A DNA stretch of 64,000 bases from Congeria kusceri (lineage: Eukaryota; Mollusca; Bivalvia; Myida; Dreissenidae). The stretch's first letter is position 1. Each line of letters starts with the position of its first letter. Where the stretch lies: positions 35,001 to 99,000 of the forward strand of contig JAPFQT010000411.1 of the NCBI GenBank assembly GCA_027627225.1, read 5' to 3'. Below the pieces are notes generated by a model, which worked only from the letters and a program-made list of their open reading frames with translations, was not told where the DNA came from and did not search any database. Of the stretch, positions 22,931-33,834 are shown piece after piece. Both the position numbers and the translations under genes were made by a program.

Positions 22931-23212
22931 GACACTAAGAACTGGTTCTACCCAGGAAATGGACTTTTTAACAGATACTAAGTAATGGTTTTACCCAGGA
23001 AATTGACTTTCTTTGACACCCCAAAAACTGGTTCTTATCTAAAAATGGACTTTCTAACAGACACCATGAACCAATTCTACTCAGGAAAAAGTCATTTTTA
23101 CATACACCCAGAACTGGATCTACCCAGAATATGGACTGGCTTACAGACATTAAGAACTGGTTCTACCCAGGATATGGGACTTTCTCTCTGACACCAAGAG
23201 CTACCCAGGACA
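22931..23212 (+). repeat. 43-bp tandem array of a SINE core
   Basis: About 6.5 diverged units of 43 bp are built on GACACCAAGAACTGGTTC, TACCCAGGAAATGGAC and TTTCTAACA. The first two blocks match the core of the SINE at 47365-47529 (GACACCAAGTACTAGTTT, TCCCAGGAAACGGACTC) and its copy at 59647-59778. A tandem array of this part of a SINE is unusual. Confidence 0.75.
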
Positions 23213-23306
23213 ATCTTTTATATGAACAAGACATGAGTTTTGAAAAATAAACATGTCTTATCTGGAAACCAGTAGTCGAACTGAAGCAACGAAAAAATCC
23301 AGTATT

Positions 23307-23585
23307 GTGTGTGTGTAGTACATATTTATCGCGTGCACCGGGATACTCTCCCATATGGCCATCGCCCCCAGAAGACTTGTTAGTTGGGTTACGGGGAATA
23401 GTGCAAAATACAGGAGACGCCCCATTCCAGAGGCGACCCTGGGTCTTTTAGTGCCTGGTGTGAAGCACCTAGTACACTGCACCTCGGTTTAACGTCTCAG
23501 TTAGTAGGTAAGGGTGTAGCGGGGGCTCGAACCTGCGACCCCTGGGTTGTGAAGCCAGTTCGCTACCTCTAAACCACAGATCCGC
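23307..23585 (-). mobile_element. tRNA-derived SINE (tRNA-Val-like head), copy B
   Basis: On the minus strand the head reads GCGGATCTGTGGTTTAGAGG, then an anticodon loop TTCACAA (CAC, valine) and the B box GCAGGTTCGAGCCCC. About 28 bp absent from copy A separate the head from GAGGTGCAGTGTAC. The body matches 9310-9565 and the tail is CACACACACA. Confidence 0.8.
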
Positions 23586-25633
23586 CACAAATCCAGGATC
23601 ACACATCAGACTGAGGCTATAATTGGCATTATCCTGAAAGCACACATGGACACTGACAATACTCTTTAGCATCAGGAGTAGTAGAACTCAGTTTTCAGAA
23701 ACCATCTGTAATTATATCATGCTAACAAATCTTCCTGGTTAATTGAAACAAATAACTAATGCTTTGTTTATTCTCACATAATTAATTTTGTTTCAAATCT
23801 GTTACAAATAATTTATAGCAAATTTATATATAATTTGTTGTGTTTTTACTAATCATAGGCATGTTGAACTTATTCATACTAACACCAATGTGTGTAGATG
23901 TCAAACACATCAATCGAGGAAAAGAATGTACTTAGAACAGTTTCATGTATAATAGAATAAGTATAATGCATGATACTAGAGTAAACTTTAGTTTTTCTCT
24001 AAATGTGTGAATTAATAAAAATATTCACAACATAATTATAATACTGAACAGATACAAATAGTGCCCAAGTTACTTTGGCCACAACATGGACCTGTTTATC
24101 ACAAATAGTGGAAATACTGCACCCTAACTTTGTTGGTCACAATACTGCCACAAAAAGTGTCCGTTTGCCCTATTGAGCACTTTTGTCAAAAGCTGCTTAG
24201 CTCATGCAACTTTTCAGAAACTTAATTATCCAAACAAATGTAATGGAAAATATTCAGGAAGTAGTCTCAAAATATTATTTATATTATTTGCTTCCATTAT
24301 ATGTCAGTTTGCATTATTGCGAACACAGCTTTTTTTCCAAAATGAAACAGTTCAGGAAACTTTTATTATCCACCCAAATGTGTTTGAAAATACTCGGAAA
24401 GTAGTCACAAATAAATGAACATTTTATCATTGGTTAAAAATGCTAAAATGTTCTAAAAAGAAAAAAAAACATGATGTAGTAGGACAGATTAGTATTGACA
24501 TATTTTTGTTCAAATATTGTTTCTTACAATTACTGGCTCCTTGATTTACTTAATGGTTAAGAACTGAGACAGCAAACCCATTGATTTTACCTAAAGTTTA
24601 GCAAATTTACAATGTCATGCAATAATATGCTGGTAATTTAAAATATTCATATAAGAACACTAATTTGCATCATTGGACTTCACTCATATGTGTCTTATTT
24701 AGTTTCTGAAACTGAGTTCAGCTGCAGCTGATGCTAGAGAGTGTTCATGGGCGACACATTTACAATTACTGCAAAAGGACCATGTCTATTGCACCCAGAC
24801 TGCCATTTGCACAGCAGGTTGTGCTGTTTCTGAGGGATCAATTTATTCCTTATTGAAAATGTTCATTTTCACAAGACATGTCTCCCCAGAAAATATCCCA
24901 GTTGCAATGCACATACAGCCCCATCCTTACACAACAAGGCCTTAACCATTGCCCAGAATGATTTGCCCAGTATAGTTGGAAGAGTGTACATACAATTGAT
25001 TGTTATTCTTTCAAACGTGTCGGTCAAAGGCAATAAAGTGGAAAAATTGAGAAAAACAGAATAAAAAACCCACCTACAGAGCAAGAGTTTCAATTCCTGA
25101 GCCAACACGTTTACAAGAAGGATGTTATTTGCTTACAGAAAAGTACAAGAAAAGTACTATAAGGAAACTATATGCAAACATGATTTGTGAATTGACAGCT
25201 TGATAAATAAACTCTCATGGGGACTGAACAACAACAGAACCACCAGTCCTGCACCATTCACATTAGCATTGTTTCTAAAAGAAGTTGGGCCTACTGTCTT
25301 TCAATGGCAGCAAGGGAGACAAACATTGTTTGGTTTGGTTAACATGTAGAAATGGATTATTGCCCTTGTTTAAACATTTTTTCTTTACTTTTGCCAAATG
25401 TTCCAGTAACCAGTAAGTATAATGTTATGTACTCCATTTTTAACTCAGCTGAGTTCGAGATTGAAATGCAAAATATTCGGAAAACATAAGGAAACATTTC
25501 TATAAAATTATGTAAAAATCTCGTAGTTTCTGACAAAAATACTTTAATACTAAAGTTTCTCTATCTGCATTTTGTTGTTATGATTTACAGATTGATTTTT
25601 GTGGTTGTGGTGTCACAGGGTGAGAACATTGTG
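23586..25633. other. Mostly unique AT-rich stretch
   Basis: No gene is supported. One stretch, 24701-24952, is open on the plus strand right after an acceptor-like TGTCTTATTTAG, and the opposite strand is also partly open. I do not call it an exon. Confidence 0.4.
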
Positions 25634-25706
25634 CAGCCAGTCCGGGACTCGAACCCGGGACCTCTCGCTTACATGGCGAGTGCTCTCCCGACTGAGCTAA
25701 CCCGGC
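25634..25706 (-). tRNA. Degenerate tRNA-Thr(TGT)-like gene or tRNA-derived fragment
   Basis: The minus strand folds as a tRNA of 73 nt. It has acceptor 5' half GCCGGGT, D stem GCTC/GAGC, anticodon stem CTCGC/GCGAG around loop CATGTAA (anticodon TGT), and T arm CCGGG-TTCGAGT-CCCGG. A and B boxes are intact (TTAGCTCAGTCGGG, GGTTCGAGTCC). Two acceptor mismatches, two G-U pairs and A at position 33 instead of the near-universal U argue against a working tRNA. A pseudogene or SINE head is more likely. Confidence 0.6.
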
Positions 25707-25918
25707 AGGTGCACTCCCCTATAGTGACTAATTTAATAAAATGACAATGTCAATAAAACCTGTTACTGAAAGGCAGTGTTACTTGACTGCCCAAGTGAGA
25801 TGACTTAAAGCGAAGATTAAATCGGACATAAAAATGATTTGATAACATGACTAAAACAGAGATACTTATCATTGTACAATTCTATTATATATTCTAATTG
25901 ATTTACGAGAAATTACAA

Positions 25919-26206
25919 TTAAGAAATAATTTTCGATTTTTAGTTTTTATCTGCAAAAAACAATGATTTTGAGTTTTGATGCGCAAGAAATAAACCCTCA
26001 TGGTTTAATATATGCGCATCAGAATGAAATATTGTTGTTTATTTACAGATAAACAATGACCAAACTATAATTATTCAGATTCTTACATGACCTGACAACA
26101 TATTCTGCAATTATAATGCAAACTATATTTTACAGTTTCGAACTACTTTTTCAAATTGTTTATTGGCAATTTAACAACGGAAATTTTGCGCGTGTCATGT
26201 TAGAAT
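25919..26206 (+). mobile_element. Palindromic MITE, copy 10
   Basis: The copy runs from TTAAGAAATAATTTTCG to TCATGTTAGAAT. The inner arms GATGCGCAAGAAATAAACC and ATGCGCATCAGAAT are retained and the tip is shortened. A 66-codon open frame overlapping the end is incidental. Confidence 0.75.
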
Positions 26207-26399
26207 TACAGATTTGTCTTCCCAAACATTTTGGCTATAATGAACACAGAACTGGTTTGAACCTTTATACCAGTCTGAAAGAGTGTTCACTGCTACCTGT
26301 CATCACAGATGAATAAAACGGCCAGGTCCATTAAAAGAGCATATTTCAACTGAAGCATTTGTTGCTCTGATGAACATGAGTCTTTCAGTAATAACCATC

Positions 26400-27085
26400 T
26401 TGTCATGCTACTTGACCTAGTGACCTAGTTTTTTACTCCAAACTATAGCTATCACTAAAGGTGATACCCCATACCGCTTTGAAGCAAATAGGAGTCAGCA
26501 TTTTGACAAGAAGGCGCTTTATTTTGACATCTGACCTCAAAGTATGACCTTGCCCTTTAAGGTACCCATCTGGTTCTTGTGTGCGACACACTGTCACATA
26601 CAGGTTAAGATGTGTGCCAAGTTATTTCAAAATCCTTCAATGAATGGGAAAGTTAGAGCTCAGACAAGCGGTATTGTGACAATAAAGCATTTTGTTTTGA
26701 CCATTGACCTCAAAGTATGACCTTGAGGCAGCCATCCAGTTCATGTGCACGATGCACCGTCTTAGCCAGATTAACATTTGTGCCATGCTATTTAAAACTC
26801 CTTCCATGCATTGGAAAGTTAGAGCCCAGACAAGCAGTATTTTGATAATAAGGGGCCTCTATTTTAACCTTTGACCTCAAAATATGACCTTGACGTTTAA
26901 GGCAGCCATCTGGTTCTTGTGCACAACACTGTCTCATGTAGGTTAATATTTGTGCCAAGTTATTTCAAAATCCTGCAATGAATGGGAAAGTACGAGTCAG
27001 GACAATTTTCGAGACAGACTGACGGACAATGCATATAAACCGACAGACCGACGGGACAAAGTGATTCCTATACATCCCCCTACCT
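26400..27085 (+). repeat. TGACCTTGACC-type tandem repeat
   Basis: Three to four units of about 190 bp share TTTGACCTCAAAGTATGACC, CCATCTGGTTCTTGTG and GTGCCAAGTTATTTCAAAATCC. The block ends with GACAGACTGACGGACA and a GGGCGGAGATATAAT border. Related blocks lie at 35.2-36.2 and 55.1-55.8 kb. Confidence 0.7.
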
Positions 27086-27214
27086 ACGGGCGGAGATATA
27101 ATAATTCATATTTGATGTTGACCTATATTTTATTGAGGAGATAATTCTAAACAAGTTTCAAAAAAATTTGATGAAGATGAGTGTAAACACGCTAATCATG
27201 TTATTGGAACAAAA

Positions 27215-27395
27215 GCCAATCATCAAGCAGCATCTTCATCACCACCACCAGCATCATCAAGATATGAGTCATCATTATCAGCAGCAACATCAGCATCACC
27301 ATTCTATTATAATCATCATCAAAATATGAGCCATCATCAGCAGCAGCAACAGCAACATCAGCATCTTATCATACTTATAATCACCAAAGCCATCA
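27215..27395. repeat. CAT/CAG triplet-rich patch
   Basis: Imperfect CATCAT, CAGCAG and CACCAC triplets with an internal 60-bp near-duplication around ATATGAGYCATCAT. It has no coding context. Confidence 0.7.
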
Positions 27396-27691
27396 TCACT
27401 AAAACAGTTATTTATTTCCAAGTAAATATGACAGTCTATTTGGATGGTCCAGCATGTTGTAATACAGTATTGCACTGCAAATTACTGACATAATGCGCAT
27501 CTTTAAATTGATGCCAAAACTTTTAATAAAAAATAAAATACATGTACTGACATGCAGAAAGACCATAGGAATTGCCCACTATATATTATAAAGTATAGAT
27601 TTTAATGTAGGAAAACTAGTTCTTCATCACTATGGTTTCAAATGCAGGATCGAATAGCCTGACCCCTAGGTCAATGTCAGACATTGTTGAA

Positions 27692-28016
27692 TTTAGAAAT
27701 TATTTTCGATTTATCGTTATTGATTGGCCAATAAACAATGATTTGGAGTTCTGATACGTAGGAATTAAACCATGAGGGCATTATCCCGAGTGGTTTAATA
27801 GCCACGCATCAAAACAACAAAGAGTTGTTTATTGGATGATAAAGAACGATAATGCAAAAATTATTTTGATTCTAACATGATTTCACAAATATTTTTGCAA
27901 TTGTAGTGAGAACTACATTTTATTATGCTCTGCTCAGAATCGGGACTACCTTTTGCGTCGTTTATTGGGTAGTTTAACAACGATTGTTCTTTGTCTAAAG
28001 AAAAATTAGTGACTTA
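27692..28016 (+). mobile_element. Palindromic MITE, copy 11
   Basis: The copy begins TTTAGAAATTATTTTCG and contains the tip GAGGGCATTATCCCGAGTGG. It ends after GAAAAATTAGTGACTTAG, so the terminal ATCATGTTAGAAT is lost. Confidence 0.78.
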
Positions 28017-29771
28017 GATGAATAAGCTATAACTTGCAATCACCAGCAAAATTGACACAAAATACACATCAATAGAATGCTTATAAATTATTAAAACTAG
28101 CAAGCATTTCTGTGAAAGAACCACACAGCAGAATTACTGTATGCAGCCAGTTCAAACTTATGTACTTTGTACACATTCTCACGTCTGTTTACGTAGTAAA
28201 ATCAGTTATTTGTCTTTAAAATGATTTAAATTCAATAGTTCAATATAAAACATGTGTAAACTCCACAAATATAGCTTGACTTCTACTTTGGTAATTATTT
28301 TTCTTGTCGTTTTTTGTTGTTGTTGAACGTGAATACATCATCTAAGAGTACACAGGCATTGGAATATCACTGATTTATGATAGAAATTCTCACTGGAACT
28401 ACTTACAGTATATCAATAATGCAGGGGAGGTCACTTTTAAAGTTTTAGTTTGAGCAGTCTAACAGAGTTCTCTCCCTGAATAAGAAGAACCAAGTAAAAT
28501 GCCCTAATATTAACTGTCACATTCAACTTTACCTATACAAAAGCCCTTTCCTGCTTTATGCTTATAAGATACATGAATATAAAAGTAAAAGTAAAATCTC
28601 TTCATTAATCTGTGCAAAAATATCACCCAAAGAGAACCGACAAGACGTTATTTGTCGTTAAGAAAGTCAGGACATTGTTTGATGGAGATGTCTCGCAAAA
28701 ACAACTGTTTTCTATAACTATAACACTTTGTTATTTGTCATAGGGTAATTTCTTGTTGTTTTTTCTTTAAGGGAACAATCAATTTAACTTCTAGTGTATT
28801 GTAACCACAATGCACAATGCTTTGCTTGTGAAAATTGTAAACATGCAACTACATTGATTTTTTCCAAGTTTCTCTTTTTCCTTGGTCTTTAAGAATTTAG
28901 AACTGATTATGTACTATTGAAAGATGCAAGGTTATATATCAGCTAGCTATTAGTTATACAGACATGGGCTTAAGGTAGATCATGGTTATTTTCCTTGATC
29001 GTTGAAATCGTTTAAAATCAATAACTGTACAACCACTTGCACTGCTGTGTCGTTCCATGTCAACAACAATTTTGACTTTATTTCACATTTTAATTGGCAA
29101 AGACAAAAGTTTGTTGCTAATTTTTGACAAAGGATAATGTTAAATGAAACAATAGTACAAGAAAAGACAACAGACTCTCATTCAAAGTGCCTTGACATAC
29201 TACAGAAGACTTTCACTGACAGACGGAATATGGTAATAAATAAATCAAGGATTTTTTGTAAGTGTCTTTTGGCCAGATGTTTTGCTATATATACACATGT
29301 CTGCTAACCAAACAACTACAAGATGTTCTTCCATATAGTTACTAATGATGGTGATGCAGGTTGAAACAAATCGCATCCAAACTGTTACAACAGCTCACAT
29401 TGGCTGCAGTAAATGCAACTATTGAGTACAGTGTAATTTTTTGTACCAAAACACATTATGCATAAAAAGTTGAATTACTTATCCATTTGTTCTACATTGC
29501 TTAGTCATATCTATTGGTGTCACACTGTGTTTTGGTCTACCACCAGTTTTGATGTGTAGCATAAAATAAAACTATTAAATGAGCAATCCCACTAACATCA
29601 CAGACACACCACCAACCTCCTTACAAACTGAACTGCTGCAAATCCCAGAGAAAATTAAAACAACCATTACACAGCTATAAATATGAATGTACCTTTTCAA
29701 CGCTTAAATATATATATATTTTGTACACCTTGTAATCACTTGTTTTGTGACATATTACTGATATATTTCAG
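28017..29771. other. Unique AT-rich stretch, possible intron
   Basis: No repeat is recognised. Two short segments, 29156-29232 and 29360-29408, sit between acceptor-like and donor-like sites and are open. Their phases do not join to the exon at 29772 in its best frame, so I leave them uncalled. Confidence 0.4.
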
Positions 29772-29892
29772 ATTTGACAACACCCTTGGAGAAATGCAAC
29801 TGGAAATCAGTGATCACATCACTCAAGGGTCTGTGTCTACAATTGAAGCAAGGCTCCAACAGGCAAAACAATTATTTTCAGCACAAACATAA
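29772..29892 (+). CDS. Candidate terminal exon of an unknown gene
   Basis: An acceptor, TGATATATTTCAG, precedes an open stretch of 39 codons that ends in TAA. The frame begins with the last base of a split codon. The text includes MQLEISDHITQGSV and STIEARLQQAKQLFSAQT, which looks like an ordinary amphipathic, possibly coiled-coil C terminus. I do not recognise the family. A second frame is also open but lacks acidic residues and looks less natural. AATAAA lies only three bases after the stop (29895-29900), which is unusually close. No upstream exon joins in phase, so this could be a chance open stretch. Confidence 0.3.
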
Positions 29893-29994
29893 CTAATAAA
29901 CATACATGTACATATTTATTTGGACGATTGCAACATGACAACTTCAGAAATGAATGAACACCTACCAGCTGCTTAGTTAAGAAAAGAACAAGAG

Positions 29995-31070
29995 CTGTCA
30001 GAGGACAGCGCGCTCGACTTTTCTTGTGCTTGTCAGAGTTACTGGCATTTTTTTTCTAAAACAAGAAATATGGAAATTCCACGAAAACCAAATTTTCTAA
30101 CGAAATGCATTAAAGTCAGCACATCAATACAATTTTTAGTAAAAGTGACTTTGACCCCACCCACCACATATGCAATCCCAAGCGAGGTCTTGATATAAAG
30201 TATCTATGTATAAAGTTTCATTAAAATATCTCAATGCATTCTCAAGTTATTGAGCAGAAACTGTTTTTCAATTTTAGTAACAGTGACCATGACCTTGACC
30301 CTATATGCAATCCCAAATGAGGTCTCGATATAAGGTATGTATGTATTAAGATTCATTAAAATATCTCAATGCGTTCTCAAGTTATTGAGTGGAAACCGTT
30401 TCTCTACTTTTAGTAACAGTGACCCTGACTTCACCCACTCCATATGCAATCCCAAGCGAGGTCTCGAAATAAGGTATGTATGTATAATGTTTCATTAAAA
30501 TATCTCAATGCGTTCTAAAGTTCTTAAGTATGGTACCTATGTATTAAGTGTCATTAAAATATCTCAATGCGTTCTCAAGTTATTCAGCGGAAACCATTTT
30601 TCTATTTATAGTAACAGTGACCTTGACCCCACCCACCCCATATGCAATCCCAAGCGAGGTCTCAAAATAAGGTATCTATGTATTAAGTTTCATTAAAATA
30701 TCTCAATGCATTCTCAAGTTATTGATCGGAAACCGTTTTTCTTTTGTTAGTAATAGTGACCTTGACCTTGACCCATTCCACCCCAAGCAATCCCAAGCAA
30801 AGTCTTGATATAAGGTATCTATGTATATATAAATATCTCAAAGCGTTCTAAAGTTATTGAGCGGAAACCGTTTTTCTATTTATAGTAACAGTGACCTTGA
30901 CCTTCACCCCACCCACCCCATATGCAATCCCAAGTAGTCTTGATATAAGGTATCTATGTATTAAGTTTTATTAAAATATCTCAATTTGTTCTCAAGTTAT
31001 TGAGCGGAAACCGTTTTTCTATTTTTAGTAACAGTGACCTTGGCCCCACCCACCCCATATGCAATTAGAA
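29995..31070 (+). repeat. 145-bp-unit array with AGAGCTGTCAGAGGACAG border
   Basis: The block opens with ACAAGAGCTGTCAGAGGACA and GCGCGCTCGAC, followed by about seven units. They share CCCATATGCAATCCCAAGCG, AAGTTTCATTAAAATATCTC, GTTCTCAAGTTATTGAGCGG and TTTTTAGTAACAGTGACC. The same unit is amplified at 48040-49560, and the same opening occurs at 46928. Confidence 0.85.
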
Positions 31071-31315
31071 AGTTGGGTCTACATACATAACCAAACTGAG
31101 TGATAAAATGAACTAATATTGCTTGAATGCATGGTCACAAATATGCAGAAAACAGGATATATATACTTGTGAACAGGTGTTGTTTCACACTGATAAAACA
31201 AGCATCGCCCGTTGACTGAATTATACTCGAACATTACCTTTCAATCTATTGTCACTAGCATGTGTTGAAAATGCATCAGTTTTCTCAATGATTACATCCT
31301 CATCTTTATCCAAAT

Positions 31316-31321
31316 TTTATT
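31316..31321 (-). promoter_or_regulatory. Possible polyadenylation signal
   Basis: AATAAA on the minus strand, about 350 bp after the stop codon at 31671. It fits the 3' end of the unknown minus-strand gene but is common in AT-rich DNA. Confidence 0.3.
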
Positions 31322-31670
31322 AATATAAAATAAGACAGAAGATCAGATTATTTTAACCAAGTGATTCTATGACATATCAGCAAACAATTTTTTTTAAAGG
31401 TTAAACAATTTCACCATATTCAAACACTTCCACCATATTTTAAAGTTTCTTCAGAATTTAAAATAATCGGTCTTGACTCTGCATAAAAGACAATATTTGA
31501 TGAACAACGGTCAACGCAGGAGAGATTCCCTATACCGATAGCTTACCAATCACTTCGAAAGGTATGCTTAATTGTTAATAGGAACAAACTATAGGACAGC
31601 ATTTGTCAGCCATATAGTGTGTTCCCGATAGTTATTAACAATTCTTACCAAAGTATCAGTCAACCGCTGG

Positions 31671-32946
31671 TTAGACTTGAATTTGGTGTCTCCAGTCAGC
31701 ACCCTGCCTGCCTGTCAGTGACTCCCAGTAAGCTGATATGGTATGCACAAGGACCCCATGAACTGCATTTCTACTTTGTTGCTGTGCAGCTAAATATTAA
31801 TGTAAACAATATGCAACGACAATTAAATAATAGAAATACAATCTATTTAAAATCAGACAAAGTTTACATACCCGCTTATCAGTTTACCTTAGGTAGGTGT
31901 GATTAAATAATGGCATGTTTGTAATAGTAAGTTTGGAAGGAAAAACCAAATAAAGGGCAATTACTCTAGAAATACTGAAAAAAAAAATCAATCAATCCTC
32001 TTGTATTTTCTTCTTCGTTGCAAAGACCTCATTGAAATTATTTTTCAAGCTTTGCAAAAATGGAAACTGACCAACAGATAGCCTAATGCACACATTAACA
32101 GTCTTGCACATTTTCAACAACAGTAAGCGAAAAATGTTAAATAATGAAAATGTGGCACTTACCTATGTAACACATTCCATGTGAGACATCCAGGACACTT
32201 TTTACTGCCTTGTGGCTGCACAGGCAAGCAGGTTCCAAACCTAATTTTTGAATAAATGTGAGTAGTAACACCAGCCATTTGAAACAAAATTTAACAAAAC
32301 ACTACCTAATAAGCCTATATTGCCAGGTAAATTATGCAATTACTCAGTCACGGTGAGGAAGTCGTTGAGGTATCCAGCTTTAGCTTGGGAGCTCAATTCA
32401 TTAGGTCAGTATTCCGAAATGAAGGGGCCGCCGCCGCCGCCAAAGGAAGTTGTTGAGGTATCCAGCTTTAACTTGGGAGCTCAACTCATTAAGTCAGTAT
32501 TCCGAAATCTTTCTTAAAGTCACTAAGCACTGGTTTTATTTATAATATTACTTGAATGGTTCTTAATAGGCCACAGCTATCAATACAACCAAGTCAAAAA
32601 AATAAATAACTTCAAACACATGATTTAAAACAACATTGACATCTAACAATTGTTTAACAATGAAGACTCCTGATGAGAGCTTTTTTCACCCTGTGACATA
32701 AAGAAAATTACTTAATAGAATGGTTTGAAACAGGCATATTACACATACATTATCCATATTTTACACATACCATAATCCAACAAGATGTCACTGTGTTGTT
32801 CTGTCATCAATGTTTCACCAGCGCTGTGAGCTGGGATGTGCAGAAGCTGCATGAAGCACTTTCTACCATGCAGACTCAAACCCTCGACCGCATGTGCATG
32901 GCTGTCACATTCAGTCTGTGTGTCCACACTGTCCAGGCCTCTCCAT
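31671..32946 (-). CDS. Unknown protein, last three coding exons
   Basis: Three minus-strand exons join in phase: 32946-32771 (176 nt), 32240-32163 (78 nt) and 31789-31671 (119 nt, stop TAA). Acceptors are CTATAATTAG, TCAAAAATTAG and AATATTTAG. Donors are ATTATG|GTATGT and ACATAG|GTAAGT. The joined product has 123 residues, including GRKCFMQLLHIPAHS, LEPACLCSHKAVKSVLDVSH and TISAYWESLTGRQGADWRHQ. It is rich in Cys and His but has no zinc-finger spacing I recognise. The first exon starts with one base of a split codon, so more exons probably lie upstream. Alternatively, translation could begin at an in-frame ATG (32969 or 32960) without that acceptor. I assign no function. Confidence 0.55.
32358..32508 (+). 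repeat. 63-bp direct duplication around a (GCC)n core
   Basis: 32358-32420 and 32446-32508 are 63-bp copies differing at about five sites. They start GAAGTCGTTGAGGTATCC and end CAGTATTCCGAAAT. The 25-bp spacer is GGGGCCGCCGCCGCCGCC-like. The pair lies in the intron between exons 32771 and 32240. Confidence 0.9.
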
Positions 32947-33040
32947 CTAATTATAGACATTACATACATGCCAAAAACCTAAGCATAATCCAATTCACTA
33001 TTCAGTATCAAATTCTCGGCAATGTAGTGGATATTTCCCA

Positions 33041-33098
33041 CAGACAACAAGAACTGGTTCTACCCAGGTAACAAACTCAAAAATGTTTTAATAAGCCA
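33041..33098 (+). mobile_element. SINE core fragment
   Basis: CAAGAACTGGTTCTACCCAG followed by GTAACAAACTC and ATAAGCC matches the core and tail of the SINE at 47365-47529. The tRNA head is missing. Confidence 0.55.
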
Positions 33099-33834
33099 CA
33101 TACTGGTCACGCTATCATCACCAGATCCCGCGAGATGATGGTCTGTGTCAGGAACAATCCTCCACACACATAGGACTAGATTAAACAAGCCATAAATATT
33201 CCTGGTCATAGCTTAATCTAGTTCCAATTGTTGTAAGCCTAATTCATATTTAGATACTTTAAGACATTTTCAAAGACCAGTCTCTAAGACTCTTATAAGA
33301 GTAAAATATTATTTTTATAAGTTCTTATTATTATTTCAAAACACTGATTTAAAGGCTACAGACCACTTTTCTAAAATATTCCACACATGAAGGTTCTAAG
33401 GAAAACTTTTAGAAAGGGGTAGAATATTAGAATAATGCCAAGTGGAACCATTTGGAGATTGTGGCGATTGCATGACGCTTTAGTACCGAAAGTCAAAATC
33501 AGGTATCGCTTTTGACACAGCTTATTTGAATATCCAATATATTAATATGGGCAATCAAATAGAACACCTTATTAATTTCTTGCTATAAGTGGATTGGACG
33601 AAGTTGTATGTTCACTAAATACTAACAATTAACTCATTCAACAATTTTTATGAATAGATAAACGAATAGACATGACAAAAACCAAAACAAACAATAAAAT
33701 ACTGTAAAATCATTTAATTTCACATGCATTTTTGAAGAATGGTTAATTCTTAAACTCACACACTTTTTTGTACATTTTTTAATATTCCTGCAAAAGAAAA
33801 ATCATATTATTTTCATATTTTTTCAATTTTTGAC
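33099..33834. other. Spacer without a called gene
   Basis: A GC-richer piece at 33103-33175 is open on the minus strand, but no donor there joins the exon at 32946 without a stop. A small inverted repeat, GGACTAGATTAA with TTAATCTAGTTCC, lies at 33172-33235. Confidence 0.4.

Noticed and set aside
31619..31906. 95-codon plus-strand open frame
   Set aside because: It is antisense to the last exon of the minus-strand gene, which has matching splice phases.
33103..33175. GC-richer minus-strand segment as an upstream exon of the unknown gene
   Set aside because: Every donor I tried gave a stop or the wrong phase when joined to the exon at 32946.
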